DNA from: Aquitalea aquatica | GTDB taxonomy: Bacteria; Pseudomonadota; Gammaproteobacteria; Burkholderiales; Chromobacteriaceae | Length of the DNA: 64,000 nucleotides | Assembly: GCF_013911085.1 (NCBI RefSeq) | Contig: NZ_JACERN010000023.1 | Coordinates: 62,001 to 126,000 of the forward strand | Reading direction: 5' to 3' | Shown here: positions 54,133 to 62,842 of the stretch, one piece after another | How the letters are laid out: the number at the start of each line of letters is the position of its first letter | How positions within the stretch are numbered: the stretch's first letter is position 1 | Made by a program: the position numbers and the translations under genes | The notes under the pieces: generated by a model | What the model was told of the DNA's origin: nothing | The model's database searches: none | What the model saw: the letters and a program-made list of their open reading frames with translations, nothing else

Positions 54133-54714
54133 TCAGCTAGCGATCAGCAACTGCTGCACCCGTTGCCGCAAGGCTGGCAGTACCTCGGCGGCAAACCAGG
54201 GATTGCGTTGCAGCCACAGATTATTGCGCGGGCTGGGGTGGGGCAGCGGCAAGGTATCTGGCCAGCCGGCCTGCCAGTTGCGTACGGCCTGCGTGATATT
54301 GCCGGCCCCCGGCAAATGCCAGGCCAGCGCATGTTGCCCCAGCACCAGTGTCAATTGCAGGGCGGGTAATTGCTGCAGCAAGGGGACACGCCAGTGGGCG
54401 GCACATTCTGGCCGTGGCGGCAGGTCGCCATGGGGGCCTGTACCGGGATAGCAAAATCCCATGGGCAGGATGGCTACCAGCGTGGGGTCGTAAAACTGTG
54501 TGGCATCCAGGCCCAGCCAGTCGCGCAGGCGGGCACCACTGGCATCGTCAAACGGAATCCCCGAGGCATGCACCTTGCGGCCGGGCGCCTGCCCGGCAAT
54601 CAGCAGCCGGGCGGCCGGGTGCAGCTGCAATACCGGGCGCGGACCCAAGGGCAGCTGTGCCGCGCACAGCTGGCAATGGCGAACCTGATCAAGCAGCGTG
54701 ATGTAGTCGGACAT
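54133..54714 (-). CDS. Uracil-DNA glycosylase superfamily protein (divergent)
   Basis: A 193-residue protein with the UDG-fold motif LLIAGQAPGRKVHASGIPFD and the distal HPSPRNNLWL. The N-terminal CQLCAAQLP could bind metal. It belongs to the uncharacterised uracil-DNA glycosylase family, distinct from the ung gene at the left end of this window. Activity on uracil is not assured. Stands alone. Confidence 0.85.
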   Translation of the reverse strand: MSDYITLLDQVRHCQLCAAQLPLGPRPVLQLHPAARLLIAGQAPGRKVHASGIPFDDASGARLRDWLGLDATQFYDPTLVAILPMGFCYPGTGPHGDLPPRPECAAHWRVPLLQQLPALQLTLVLGQHALAWHLPGAGNITQAVRNWQAGWPDTLPLPHPSPRNNLWLQRNPWFAAEVLPALRQRVQQLLIAS

Positions 54715-54795
54715 GTGGGGTGGCCGGTAAAGGATCCCTGCCGTTTATGCACCGCAGTGCGGGTACTGGCAAGTGGTTTGTCCGCTATCTGTGGT

Positions 54796-55689
54796 TCAGT
54801 GCGGGTTGCGGCCCCCCAGCTGGCTGATCAACACGCTGGCTACGATCAGCGCCGCGCCGCTGATGGCCATGATGCCCAGTTGTTCGCCGGCCAGCGCGCC
54901 CACCAGTCCGGCCCACACCGGCTCCATGGCATAGATGATGGTGGCGCGGGTGGCTGGCACGGTTTTCTGCGCCCAGTTCATGGCGATCTGGATCAGCGCG
55001 GTGGCCAGCCCCATGCCCAGCAGGCTCAGCAACAAGCCGGGCTGTGGCTGTGGTGCGGCTTCGCCGCTGATTTGCCAGCCGATGCCGGACAGCAGGGCCA
55101 CGGTCAGCAATTGCACCACCGCCACCCGGCGTGGGTGGCACTGGCCGGCAAAACGTCCAACCAGGCTGATTTCCAGCGCGATCATCGCGGCACCGGCTAC
55201 GGTCAGCCATTCCCCCGGGCCGAAGTTGAAATGCAGGCCGCGCGGGTCGGACAGCAGCACCAGTCCGGCAAAAGCGACAAGAATGCCCAGCCAGGCAGCC
55301 AGCCGGGGATGGCGGCGAAACAGCAACAGCTGGAAGAGTGGCACCAGCGGCACGTACAGCCCGGTGAGAAAGGCCGACTTGCTGCTGGGAATCAGCTGCA
55401 GGCCGAGAGTCTGCAGGCTGTAGCTGCCAAACAGCACACTGCCCACCAGCAGGCCGGTCAATAGTTCGGTGCGGCGGATGCCGGCCAGTTCGCGCCAGCA
55501 CAGCAACATGGCAATCAGCCCGGCCACGGCAAAACGCAGGCCGACAAAGCCGAAGGGGCCGGCCCATTGCAAGGCGTTCTGCACCACCAGAAAGGTGCCG
55601 CCCCAGATCATGGTGACCACGATGAGCACCATATCGGGCAGGCGGGAGTGGCGTGGTGGCAGGCTGGCGCTGGCAGTCAGGGTAGTCAT
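54796..55689 (-). CDS. EamA/DMT family exporter
   Basis: A 297-residue inner-membrane protein with two EamA repeats and about ten helices: VLIVVTMIWGGTFLVVQNAL, FVGLRFAVAGLIAMLLCW, TLGLQLIPSSKSAFLTGLYV and YAMEPVWAGLVGALAGEQLG. Divergent from an XRE-cupin regulator with overlapping promoters, a layout typical of regulator-controlled amino acid or metabolite exporters. Confidence 0.9.
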   Translation of the reverse strand: MTTLTASASLPPRHSRLPDMVLIVVTMIWGGTFLVVQNALQWAGPFGFVGLRFAVAGLIAMLLCWRELAGIRRTELLTGLLVGSVLFGSYSLQTLGLQLIPSSKSAFLTGLYVPLVPLFQLLLFRRHPRLAAWLGILVAFAGLVLLSDPRGLHFNFGPGEWLTVAGAAMIALEISLVGRFAGQCHPRRVAVVQLLTVALLSGIGWQISGEAAPQPQPGLLLSLLGMGLATALIQIAMNWAQKTVPATRATIIYAMEPVWAGLVGALAGEQLGIMAISGAALIVASVLISQLGGRNPH

Positions 55690-55705
55690 GATGGCGTGTC
55701 GTGCA

Positions 55706-55764
55706 TTGCTGGTGGGGGATAAGTGCAATATAATGCACTTGTTATTATTTGTGCAATATATTGC
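55706..55764. promoter_or_regulatory. Overlapping divergent promoters with two operator palindromes
   Basis: Rightward promoter: TTGCTG (55706-55711), 17 bases, TATAAT (55729-55734). Leftward promoter: TTGCAC (55756-55751), 17 bases, TTATAT (55733-55728). Operator 1: AAGTGCA-N6-TGCACTT (55721-55740) covers both -10 elements. Operator 2: GCAATATATTGC (55753-55764) lies at the leftward -35. One bound regulator could control both genes. Confidence 0.78.
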
Positions 55765-55772
55765 TCAATGCC

Positions 55773-56351
55773 ATGAGTAACGGTTCGCTGGAAGTAATGC
55801 AGAATGTGTCGGCCAATTTGCGCCTGGCGCGGCAGCAGCAGGGCTATAGCCAGGAGCGGCTGGCCGAGCTTGCCGGCATCAGCCGGCGCATGCTGGTGAA
55901 TATCGAAGCCGGTGAAAGCAATGCCAGCATCGCCACCGTGGACAAGCTGGCCTCGGCGCTGGGAATGAGTTTTGCCGAGGTGGTGCGGCCGCCACCACTG
56001 GCGGACAAGGAACTGGGGCTACCCCTGCGCATCTGGCAGGGGGTGCAGGACGACAGCCATGGCAGCCTGCTGGAGTCGGTGCTCAAGCCCGGCATGACGC
56101 TGGAGCTGTGGCGCTGGCAGCTGGCGGCTGGTGACAGCTACCACGCCGAGGCCGATGCCCTCGGTTGCCACGAAGTGCTGTATATGCTGGATGGCCAGCT
56201 GGAATTACTGCTGCCCCAGCAACAGCAGCGGCATGTGCTGCAGGCCGGGCAGTCCCTCACTTTTGCCCTGGACCAGGTGTACAGCTATCACAATCCGGGC
56301 CTGGTGGTCTGCGCGTTTACCAAGAGCATCCTGATGTACCCGCATGCCTGA
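55773..56351 (+). CDS. XRE-family regulator with C-terminal cupin
   Basis: About 192 residues. Helix-turn-helix at ANLRLARQQQGYSQERLAEL and AGISRRMLVNIEAGESNASI, then a cupin from about residue 90 (ELWRWQLAAGDSYHAEADAL; EVLYMLDGQLELLLPQQ; SYHNPGLVVCAF). This architecture binds a small ligand and regulates a neighbouring exporter or catabolic gene. Start is uncertain: ATG 55773 or ATG 55797, the latter having GGAA upstream. Confidence 0.9.
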   Translation: MSNGSLEVMQNVSANLRLARQQQGYSQERLAELAGISRRMLVNIEAGESNASIATVDKLASALGMSFAEVVRPPPLADKELGLPLRIWQGVQDDSHGSLLESVLKPGMTLELWRWQLAAGDSYHAEADALGCHEVLYMLDGQLELLLPQQQQRHVLQAGQSLTFALDQVYSYHNPGLVVCAFTKSILMYPHA

Positions 56352-56371
56352 CTACCCTGCGGGCAATGCAA

Positions 56372-56391
56372 AACGGCCCGTACGGGCCGTT
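56372..56391. terminator. Bidirectional hairpin between the XRE-cupin gene and DUF2059 gene
   Basis: Palindrome AACGGCCCGTACGGGCCGTT; T-rich mostly on the minus strand (TTTTG). Confidence 0.65.
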
Positions 56392-56413
56392 GGTGCTGCG
56401 GGTCAAGCCAGGC

Positions 56414-56953
56414 TTACTTGGTAATGGACTTGCCGTAGGCCTCGGCAGCGCTACGCATTTTCGGCAGCAGGGTTTTTTCGGCCGAACCCAACATGCCCTT
56501 CATGATGCCGTCGATCACCACCGGCTGCTGCTTCATCAGCTTCTGGCCGGCCGGGGTCTTATAGAAAGCCACGATCTGCTGCATCTCGGCAGCGGAGAAC
56601 TGGGCGCTGTAACTCTTGACCACTTCCTGTTCGAACTGTTTTTTCACCGCAGCAGAGTTGAAGTAGTCGGTGGCAGATTTGCGCACGCCATCGGCGTAGC
56701 CCTTGAAGCCATCCTGGGCCTTTTTCTGCTGTTCCGGTGTCAGGTTGATCTTGTTCTTGACGAAATATTCTTGCAGCAGCGGGCCGGCAGAACCGGTAGT
56801 GCGGTTGGCCAGATCGTTCGGCATATTGTTCAGGCCGATCACCTGAGCCAGTTCCTTGGCGGCGGCATCCTGTGCGGCATCGGCATGGGCCAGCATGGGC
56901 AGGGTTAGCACAATGGCGGCAATGGCGGTCTTGATCGGGCTAGCAGCAAACAT
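56414..56953 (-). CDS. DUF2059 periplasmic protein
   Basis: A 179-residue exported protein with signal peptide (KTAIAAIVLTLPMLAHA). The DUF2059 region is recognisable as YSAQFSAAEMQQIVAFYKTP followed by AGQKLMKQQP. Helical, Lys-rich, no cysteines. Function unknown in the family. Confidence 0.88.
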   Translation of the reverse strand: MFAASPIKTAIAAIVLTLPMLAHADAAQDAAAKELAQVIGLNNMPNDLANRTTGSAGPLLQEYFVKNKINLTPEQQKKAQDGFKGYADGVRKSATDYFNSAAVKKQFEQEVVKSYSAQFSAAEMQQIVAFYKTPAGQKLMKQQPVVIDGIMKGMLGSAEKTLLPKMRSAAEAYGKSITK

Positions 56954-57147
56954 GGGACATCCTTATCGGGAATGGAGAGGATGACAGCAACCCTGCTGCG
57001 GAATACCTGCGGCAGGGAAATCAGCTGTCGGCCACTCTGGGCATCAGAAAACAGGCTGGCAGGAAGTGTGACACTGCCGGCCAGCGCGGTCAAAGATGCT
57101 TGGATGACCTCACAAAAGGACAGTTCCCGCCGGTGCCGGCGAGCGCT

Positions 57148-57720
57148 TCAGGCTGCAGCTTGTCGCCGGGCGCGGGCACGCTGCAGCAAGGGCGGTAGCA
57201 AGGCCAGCCCGTCCTCCCAGTGTGTATGGCCGGAAGCTACATTGATATGCCCGGCCTGCTGCAGCCAGGTGAGCGGGCTTTGCCAGTAGCCGGCCAGCCG
57301 CGCGGCACGCGCGGCCTTGCAGAAGGGGTCGTTGTCGCTGGCCACCACCTGGCTGACAAAGGGCAGCGGCTGGCGTGGCAGTGGGGCAAAGGGCATCAGT
57401 TCGCGCGGTACGAAAGGACGCTCCACATCCGCCGGGGCCACCAGCAGCGCGGCGGCAATGCGGTCAGGGTGGCGGCGCGCATAGTGTGCCACGGTAATGC
57501 AGCCCAGGCTGTGGGCGATGACGATGGCCGGCTTGCTGGCGCGTAGCAGTGCTTGTTCCAGCCCTTGCAGCCAGCTTTCCAGATCGGGCTGTTCCCAATT
57601 GGCGTTGTCTACCCGGATGGCGTCCAGCCGTTGCTGCCAATGGCTTTGCCAGTGGTCTGCACCACTTCCCTTCCAGCCGGGCTGGATGATGAAATCGAAA
57701 TCGTCGGCAAATCGCGTCAT
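57148..57720 (-). CDS. RBBP9/YdeN-type alpha/beta hydrolase
   Basis: A 190-residue serine hydrolase. FIIQPGWKGSGADHWQSHWQ is the family opening, VIAHSLGC holds the nucleophile Ser (about residue 70), APADVERP and SDNDPFC follow, and GHINVASGHTHW has the catalytic His. Substrate unknown. AAGGA precedes the ATG. Confidence 0.9.
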   Translation of the reverse strand: MTRFADDFDFIIQPGWKGSGADHWQSHWQQRLDAIRVDNANWEQPDLESWLQGLEQALLRASKPAIVIAHSLGCITVAHYARRHPDRIAAALLVAPADVERPFVPRELMPFAPLPRQPLPFVSQVVASDNDPFCKAARAARLAGYWQSPLTWLQQAGHINVASGHTHWEDGLALLPPLLQRARARRQAAA

Positions 57721-57937
57721 GGCGCAGTCCTTATCCTGATGTGGCCACTATAGGACAAATTTGTTAGTGCAAAAAGTAATAAATAATTGTTTTTATATAT
57801 TATTTGGAAATTTCACTTGCGGGCTTTATAGACTTATTTCGAATAACAGAATAAAAAACAATCATTTCTGGAACTAAGTAAATCCTGATTACAGTGTGCT
57901 GCATAACAGACCAGCCCATAGCCTCAGGAGCCGCCAC

Positions 57938-58939
57938 ATGACTACTATCCGCACCAATCTGAAAGCGCTGGCAGCCGTGCTGCTGCTGGCGGTGACCCCG
58001 CTCAAGGCGGCCGAACTGCTTAACGTGTCCTACGACCCGACCCGCGAACTGTACCAGGATGTGAACAAGGCTTTTGCCGAGCAGTGGAAGAAAAAAACCG
58101 GCGAAGAACTCACCATCAAGCAGTCGCACGGTGGTTCGGGCAAGCAGTCGTTGTCCATTCAGCATGGTCTGGCGGCCGATGTGGCCACACTGGCACTGGC
58201 CTACGACATTGATGTGCTGGCTGACGAAGGCCTGCTGCCGAAAAACTGGCAAACCCGGCTGCCGGACAACAGCTCGCCCTATACCTCCACCATCGTGTTC
58301 CTGGTGAAAAAGGGTAATCCGAAAGGCATCAAGGACTGGGGTGACCTGGTGCGCAATGATGTGCAGGTGATCACGCCTAATCCGAAAACCTCTGGCGGCG
58401 CACGCTGGAACTATCTGGCGGCCTGGGGTTATGCCCTGAAGAAAAACGGCGGCAATGAAGCCAAGGCCCGGGCTTATGTCAGCGAACTGTACAAGCATGT
58501 GCCGGTGCTGGATTCCGGTGCGCGTGGTGCCACGCTGACCTTTACCCAGCGCGGCCTGGGCGATGTGTTGCTGGCCTGGGAAAACGAAGCCGTGCTGGCC
58601 ATCAAGGAAATGGGGCCGGACAAGTTCGACATCGTGACACCGTCGATTTCCATCCTGGCCGAGCCGCCGGTCGCCGTGGTGGACAAGGTGGTGGACAAGA
58701 AGGGCACGCGCAAGCAGGCCGAGGCTTATCTGAAGTTCCTGTACACCCCGGAAGGCCAGACCATTGCCGCAGAAAACTACTATCGTCCGCGTGATGCCAA
58801 GGTCGCGGCCAAGTACGCCAGCCAGTTTCCCAAGGTGAAGCTGTTCACTCTTAAGGACGTGTTTGGCGACTGGCGCGCCACCCAGAAAAAGCACTTTGCC
58901 GATGGCGGTGTGTTTGACCAGATCTACAGCAAGAAATAA
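57938..58939 (+). CDS. Sulfate/thiosulfate ABC transporter substrate-binding protein
   Basis: A 333-residue periplasmic protein, signal peptide [17 protein letters not shown]. Sbp/CysP motifs: [60 protein letters not shown] and [20 protein letters not shown]. It delivers sulfate to a CysTWA permease, but no permease or ATPase gene is adjacent, so it must work with a transporter encoded elsewhere. The AT-rich 217-base upstream gap fits a regulated promoter (CysB is expected but no site was identified). Confidence 0.92.
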   Translation: MTTIRTNLKALAAVLLLAVTPLKAAELLNVSYDPTRELYQDVNKAFAEQWKKKTGEELTIKQSHGGSGKQSLSIQHGLAADVATLALAYDIDVLADEGLLPKNWQTRLPDNSSPYTSTIVFLVKKGNPKGIKDWGDLVRNDVQVITPNPKTSGGARWNYLAAWGYALKKNGGNEAKARAYVSELYKHVPVLDSGARGATLTFTQRGLGDVLLAWENEAVLAIKEMGPDKFDIVTPSISILAEPPVAVVDKVVDKKGTRKQAEAYLKFLYTPEGQTIAAENYYRPRDAKVAAKYASQFPKVKLFTLKDVFGDWRATQKKHFADGGVFDQIYSKK

Positions 58940-58968
58940 TTGCAGCCGCATTGCTGCTATTGCTGACC

Positions 58969-58994
58969 ACAGGCCGCCTCGTGCGGCCTGTTTT
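58969..58994 (+). terminator. Terminator after the sulfate-binding protein gene
   Basis: Stem ACAGGCCGC / GCGGCCTGT with loop CTCGT, then TTTC. Confidence 0.8.
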
Positions 58995-59092
58995 CATGCC
59001 TGCGTGCCAGGCGAACCATGGCGATCTACGCGGAGTGGCCCAGCAGCGCTAGACTATGCGCTGCGTTTTCATGCCATGGGACGATAGGCTTC

Positions 59093-59866
59093 ATGCAAGT
59101 TTTTCACAGTCAGTATGGCGCGCTGCGCTATCACGATCTGCCCGGTGGCGGCGTGCCGCTATTGTTCATCCATGGTCTGGGCTGTGCCGGCTCCAGCGAC
59201 TTCCCGCGCGTGGCGGCGGATCCTGCGCTGGCCGGAAAGCGCCGGCTGCTGCTGGACTTGCTGGGGTCTGGTTTTTCCGACCGGCCGGATGACTTTGCCT
59301 ATACCATCGCCGCCCATGCCGAAACGGTAGCCGGCCTGATCGACCACCTGGGCCTGTCGCAGCTGGATATCGTCGGCCACAGCATGGGCGGTGCGGTGGC
59401 CATTGCCGCCAGCAGCCTGCGTCAGCACAAGGTGGCAAGACTAGTGTTGCTGGAGCCTAATCTGGATGCCGGTGGCGGCATGTTCAGTCGTGCGCTGGCG
59501 GCCATGAGCGAAGACGAATTCATCCAGCGCGGCCAGCGGCGCATGGCGCGGCTGGCCAGTCGCGAAGGCAGCCCGCTGTGGGCCGGATCGCTGGCAGCCA
59601 GTCATGCCGCGGCGGTACACCGGGCGGCGGTGTCGCTGGTGGAAGGCGCGCAGCCAAGCTGGCGCAGTCAGCTGCAGGCGCTGGCCTTGCCACGCAGCGT
59701 GGTATTCGGTGCGCGTTCGCTGCCGCAGTCAGACCTGAACACACTGCCGCAAGCCGGCGTGGCCGTGCATGTGCTGCCCGATGCCGGCCATGCGATGAGC
59801 GAGGACAACCCTGCCGGCCTGGCAACCCTGCTGGCTGGCATTCTGGAGCGTGATCATGTGGCGTGA
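59093..59866 (+). CDS. Alpha/beta hydrolase
   Basis: A 257-residue hydrolase: LLFIHGLGCAGSSDF (oxyanion region), LLDLLGSGFSDRP, DIVGHSMGGAVAIAASS with nucleophile Ser, and VLPDAGHAMSEDNP with catalytic His. The following gene starts 11 bases before its stop, in another frame, so the two are coupled. Substrate unknown. Confidence 0.88.
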   Translation: MQVFHSQYGALRYHDLPGGGVPLLFIHGLGCAGSSDFPRVAADPALAGKRRLLLDLLGSGFSDRPDDFAYTIAAHAETVAGLIDHLGLSQLDIVGHSMGGAVAIAASSLRQHKVARLVLLEPNLDAGGGMFSRALAAMSEDEFIQRGQRRMARLASREGSPLWAGSLAASHAAAVHRAAVSLVEGAQPSWRSQLQALALPRSVVFGARSLPQSDLNTLPQAGVAVHVLPDAGHAMSEDNPAGLATLLAGILERDHVA

Positions 59867-60782
59867 ATATCGTTGTTACCGCCGAGCCCTGTTGCTGGCC
59901 CTCAGTCTGGTGCTGCCGGTACGGGCCGCCAGTTTGCCTGCCCCGCAGGAAGTCAGCATCCCGCTGCCCGGTGCCGGTGTGTTTGGCAGTACGCTGGATA
60001 TGCCAGCCCTGCTGTACCACCCCGTCGGAGACGGACCGTTTCCGGTCTTGCTGTTTTCCCATGGCCGCGCCGGTAGCACGGCAGAGCGGCACCAACTGAA
60101 ATATCCGATGAGCCGCAGCCAGCTGGCCTACTGGCTGGGCAAGGGTTTTGCCATCGTGGCACCGATTCGCCCCGGCTATGGCAACACCGGTGGTGGCGAT
60201 CCGGAATACCACAGCGCCCACATGCTGGCGCCGGGGCTATGCAGTGGCCATCCGGATTATCGGCAGACTGCCGCCGGCGGCAGTGCGGCCTTGCAAGCGG
60301 CGCTACGCTGGATCCGCCAGCAGCCTTGGGGCGCGGGCCAGCCCATCGTGCTGGAAGGGCAGTCGGTTGGTGGTCTGCTTACCGTGGCGGTGGGCGCCAC
60401 CACTCCGCCAGACGTGGTGGGCTATATCAACTTTGCCGGTGGGGCTGGTGGCAATCCGGAAAAGTCACCCGGACAAAGTTGCGATCCGGCGGCACTCACC
60501 GCGCTGTATGCCGATTTTGGCCGCCATACCACCTTGCCCAATCTGTGGATCTACGCCGAGAACGACCAGTACTGGGGGCCGGATGAGCCGGTGGCCTGGC
60601 ATCAGGCCTTTGCCGCTGGCGGCAGCCCGACGCGGTTTGTCCATGCGCCTGCCGTGGCGGATGGCGATGGTCACGGCCTGAGCCGGCATCCCGCCGCCAA
60701 TTGGGCCGCCTATCTGGATGCCTTCCTGCGTGATCTCCCCGGCAGCGCCCGGCGCCAACCTCCTGTGCCCAGTCAGCCCTAG
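59856..60782 (+). CDS. Exported alpha/beta hydrolase (dienelactone-hydrolase-like)
   Basis: A 308-residue protein with an N-terminal hydrophobic signal (ALLLALSLVLPVRAA), so likely periplasmic. PFPVLLFSHGRAGST, VLEGQSVGGLLTVAVGATT (GXSXG) and an HG near the end (DGDGHGLSRHP) form a probable triad. GDPEYHSAHMLAPGLCSGH holds a conserved-looking Cys. ATG 59856 is set by GGAG eight bases upstream. Resembles secreted lipases and dienelactone hydrolases; substrate unknown. Confidence 0.82.
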   Translation: MWREYRCYRRALLLALSLVLPVRAASLPAPQEVSIPLPGAGVFGSTLDMPALLYHPVGDGPFPVLLFSHGRAGSTAERHQLKYPMSRSQLAYWLGKGFAIVAPIRPGYGNTGGGDPEYHSAHMLAPGLCSGHPDYRQTAAGGSAALQAALRWIRQQPWGAGQPIVLEGQSVGGLLTVAVGATTPPDVVGYINFAGGAGGNPEKSPGQSCDPAALTALYADFGRHTTLPNLWIYAENDQYWGPDEPVAWHQAFAAGGSPTRFVHAPAVADGDGHGLSRHPAANWAAYLDAFLRDLPGSARRQPPVPSQP

Positions 60783-60867
60783 CCGCTTGCTTGCCGGTTG
60801 GGCGGGCTGATCTGTATCAAGCAAATGGTATTTCTGCGGTGCCACCGGTAGCGGCATCGGCCACGCC

Positions 60868-60904
60868 ACAAGCCTTGTCCGGCAAGGGCTGGGACAAGGC
60901 TTGT
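60868..60904. other. Long perfect hairpin upstream of the CsgG-type operon
   Basis: Stem ACAAGCCTTGTCC / GGACAAGGCTTGT (13 bp, no mismatch), loop 11 bases, no T-tract on either side. It may end the hydrolase transcript weakly or act in the lipoprotein operon's leader. Confidence 0.5.
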
Positions 60905-61043
60905 CACCCTCCTGTTTATTCCGAACGGTATTTTATAGCGTTCAATTTATGATTTAAGAATAGTAGGATGGCCCTCTGGCATGGCATGCCACTTTTGGCG
61001 TTGCCGACATTTGCAAAATCCGCAGTGCCCGTATTGGAGAAAG

Positions 61044-61718
61044 ATGTTGAAACAAAAAGCTTCCGCCCTATTGGCGCTTGGTGTACTGGCTGCGCTGGCC
61101 GGTTGTGCCACCGAGAGTTCGCAGTCGCTGGCTGTGGCGCAGGTAAGCAGTGTGGCCAAGCCGTATGCCGGCGTGCGTGCACCGATTTCCATCGGTAAAT
61201 TCGACAACCGCTCCAGCTATGCGCGTGGGCTGTTTTCGGATGGCGTTGATCGTCTGGGCAGCCAGGCCAAGACCATCCTGACCACGCATCTGCAGCAAAG
61301 CGGCCGTTTCAGCGTGCTGGACCGCGAAAACATGGCGGAAACCAAACAGGAAGCCAGCATCAAGCAGCAGTCGCAAAAGCTGAAGGGCGCCGATTATGTG
61401 GTGACGGGTGATGTCACCGAGTTTGGCCGCAAGGAGGTGGGTGATCAGCAGCTGTTCGGCATTCTGGGCCGTGGCAAGCAGCAGATTGCCTATGCCAAGG
61501 TCAACCTGAACATCGTCAATGCCGCGACCTCGGAAGTGGTGTACTCCACCCAGGGGGCCGGTGAGTACAGCTTGTCCAATCGCGAAGTGATCGGTTTTGG
61601 CGGCACCGCCAGTTATGACTCCACGCTGAACGGCAAGGTGCTGGATCTGGCCATCCGCGAGGCGGTAAACCGCCTGACCGATGCCGTGGATTCCGGTACC
61701 TGGCAGCCTGCCCGCTAA
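61044..61718 (+). CDS. CsgG/HfaB family lipoprotein
   Basis: A 224-residue predicted outer-membrane lipoprotein: signal and lipobox ALLALGVLAALAGC. CsgG-fold features are ISIGKFDNRSSYARGLFSDG, FSVLDRENMAETKQEASIKQ and ADYVVTGDVTEFGRKEVGD. CsgG forms a nonameric curli export pore, HfaB anchors holdfast. Here no curlin gene is nearby; instead DUF4810 and DUF799 lipoprotein genes follow in the same direction, the arrangement known in Neisseria. GGAG precedes the ATG. Confidence 0.92.
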   Translation: MLKQKASALLALGVLAALAGCATESSQSLAVAQVSSVAKPYAGVRAPISIGKFDNRSSYARGLFSDGVDRLGSQAKTILTTHLQQSGRFSVLDRENMAETKQEASIKQQSQKLKGADYVVTGDVTEFGRKEVGDQQLFGILGRGKQQIAYAKVNLNIVNAATSEVVYSTQGAGEYSLSNREVIGFGGTASYDSTLNGKVLDLAIREAVNRLTDAVDSGTWQPAR

Positions 61719-61736
61719 CCCGACAAGACCCATTCC

Positions 61737-62090
61737 ATGATGAAAGCCAACACCCCCCGCCTTGCCCTGCTGGTGGCGGCCTGCAGCCTGCTGGCTGCTT
61801 GCGCCCAGGCACCGAAAACCCTGTACCAGTGGGAAGGTTACCAGCCCCAGGTCTATGAACATTTCAAGGGGCAGAGTCCGCAGCAGCAGATCACCGAACT
61901 GGAAAAAGGACTGGAACGGATTGCAGCCAAGGGCAATGTGCCACCGCCGGGCTACCGTGCCCACCTGGGCATGCTGTATGCCGAAACCGGCCGTGATGAT
62001 CTGGCCCTGCAGCAATTGCAGGCGGAGAAGGCCGCTTTCCCCGAGTCGGCGGTCTACATCGACTTTCTGTTGAAGAAATACCAGAAGTAG
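61737..62090 (+). CDS. DUF4810 lipoprotein
   Basis: A 117-residue lipoprotein with lipobox LVAACSLLAAC. Matches DUF4810: LYQWEGYQPQVYEHFKGQS and NVPPPGYRAHLGMLYAETGR, with TPR-like helices. Starts 18 bases after the CsgG-type gene. Function unknown; likely a partner of that pore. Confidence 0.9.
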   Translation: MMKANTPRLALLVAACSLLAACAQAPKTLYQWEGYQPQVYEHFKGQSPQQQITELEKGLERIAAKGNVPPPGYRAHLGMLYAETGRDDLALQQLQAEKAAFPESAVYIDFLLKKYQK

Positions 62091-62099
62091 GAAAGACAG

Positions 62100-62765
62100 A
62101 TGCGAAACACATTTCGATTGATGATCTGCCTGGTGGCCGCAGCACTGCTCAGTGCCTGTGCCAGCCAGCCGCCAGCCAAGCGCGATTACACTGCTTACAA
62201 GCAAAGTAATCCCAAGACCATTCTGGTGCTGCCACCGCTGAACAATTCACCGGATGTCAACGCCAGCTACAGCGTGCTATCCCAGCTGAGCTACCCGCTG
62301 GCTGAATCGGGCTATTACGTGTTGCCGGTAGCGCTGGTGGATGCCACTTTCAAGCAGAATGGCCTGACGGTGGCCGGTGATATTCACCAGGTTGCACCAG
62401 CCAAGCTGCGTGAAATCTTTGGTGCCGATGCCGCCTTGTTTGTCACGGTCAGCAAGTACGGCTCGACTTATACCGTACTGGATAGCGTGACCGTGGTGAC
62501 TGCTTCGGCGCGACTGGTTGATCTGCGCAGCGGGACCGAGTTGTGGAGCGGTAGCGCCAGTGCGTCCAGTGCCGAAAATCAGAACAACAACTCTGGTGGC
62601 GGGTTGGTGGGCATGCTGATCAGTGCGGCGATCAGGCAGGTTGCCAACAACCTGAGTGACAGTGGCCATGATGTGGCGGGCATGACCAGCCAGCGGCTGT
62701 TGTCGGCCGGCTACCCCAATGGCTTGCTGTTTGGACCGCATTCCCCGCGTTACGGTACGGACTAA
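62100..62765 (+). CDS. DUF799 (GNA1162-like) lipoprotein
   Basis: A 221-residue lipoprotein with lipobox LVAAALLSAC. DUF799 features: TILVLPPLNNSPDVNASYSV, YPLAESGYYVLPVALVDATF and GADAALFVTVSKYGSTYTVL. GNA1162 of Neisseria meningitidis is a surface vaccine antigen with a TolB-N-like fold. Third gene of the operon, nine bases after the DUF4810 gene. Confidence 0.92.
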   Translation: MRNTFRLMICLVAAALLSACASQPPAKRDYTAYKQSNPKTILVLPPLNNSPDVNASYSVLSQLSYPLAESGYYVLPVALVDATFKQNGLTVAGDIHQVAPAKLREIFGADAALFVTVSKYGSTYTVLDSVTVVTASARLVDLRSGTELWSGSASASSAENQNNNSGGGLVGMLISAAIRQVANNLSDSGHDVAGMTSQRLLSAGYPNGLLFGPHSPRYGTD

Positions 62766-62778
62766 GCATACCGTCACG

Positions 62779-62817
62779 AAAAAGCCGCCAGCGGACTGCT
62801 CCGTTGGCGGCTTTTTT
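62779..62817. terminator. Bidirectional terminator between the lipoprotein operon and pyk
   Basis: Stem AAAAGCCGCCAGCGGA / TCCGTTGGCGGCTTTT with CTGC loop and T-runs on both strands. Confidence 0.88.
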
Positions 62818-62842
62818 CATGCGTGGTGGGCCAGCAGGCCGA

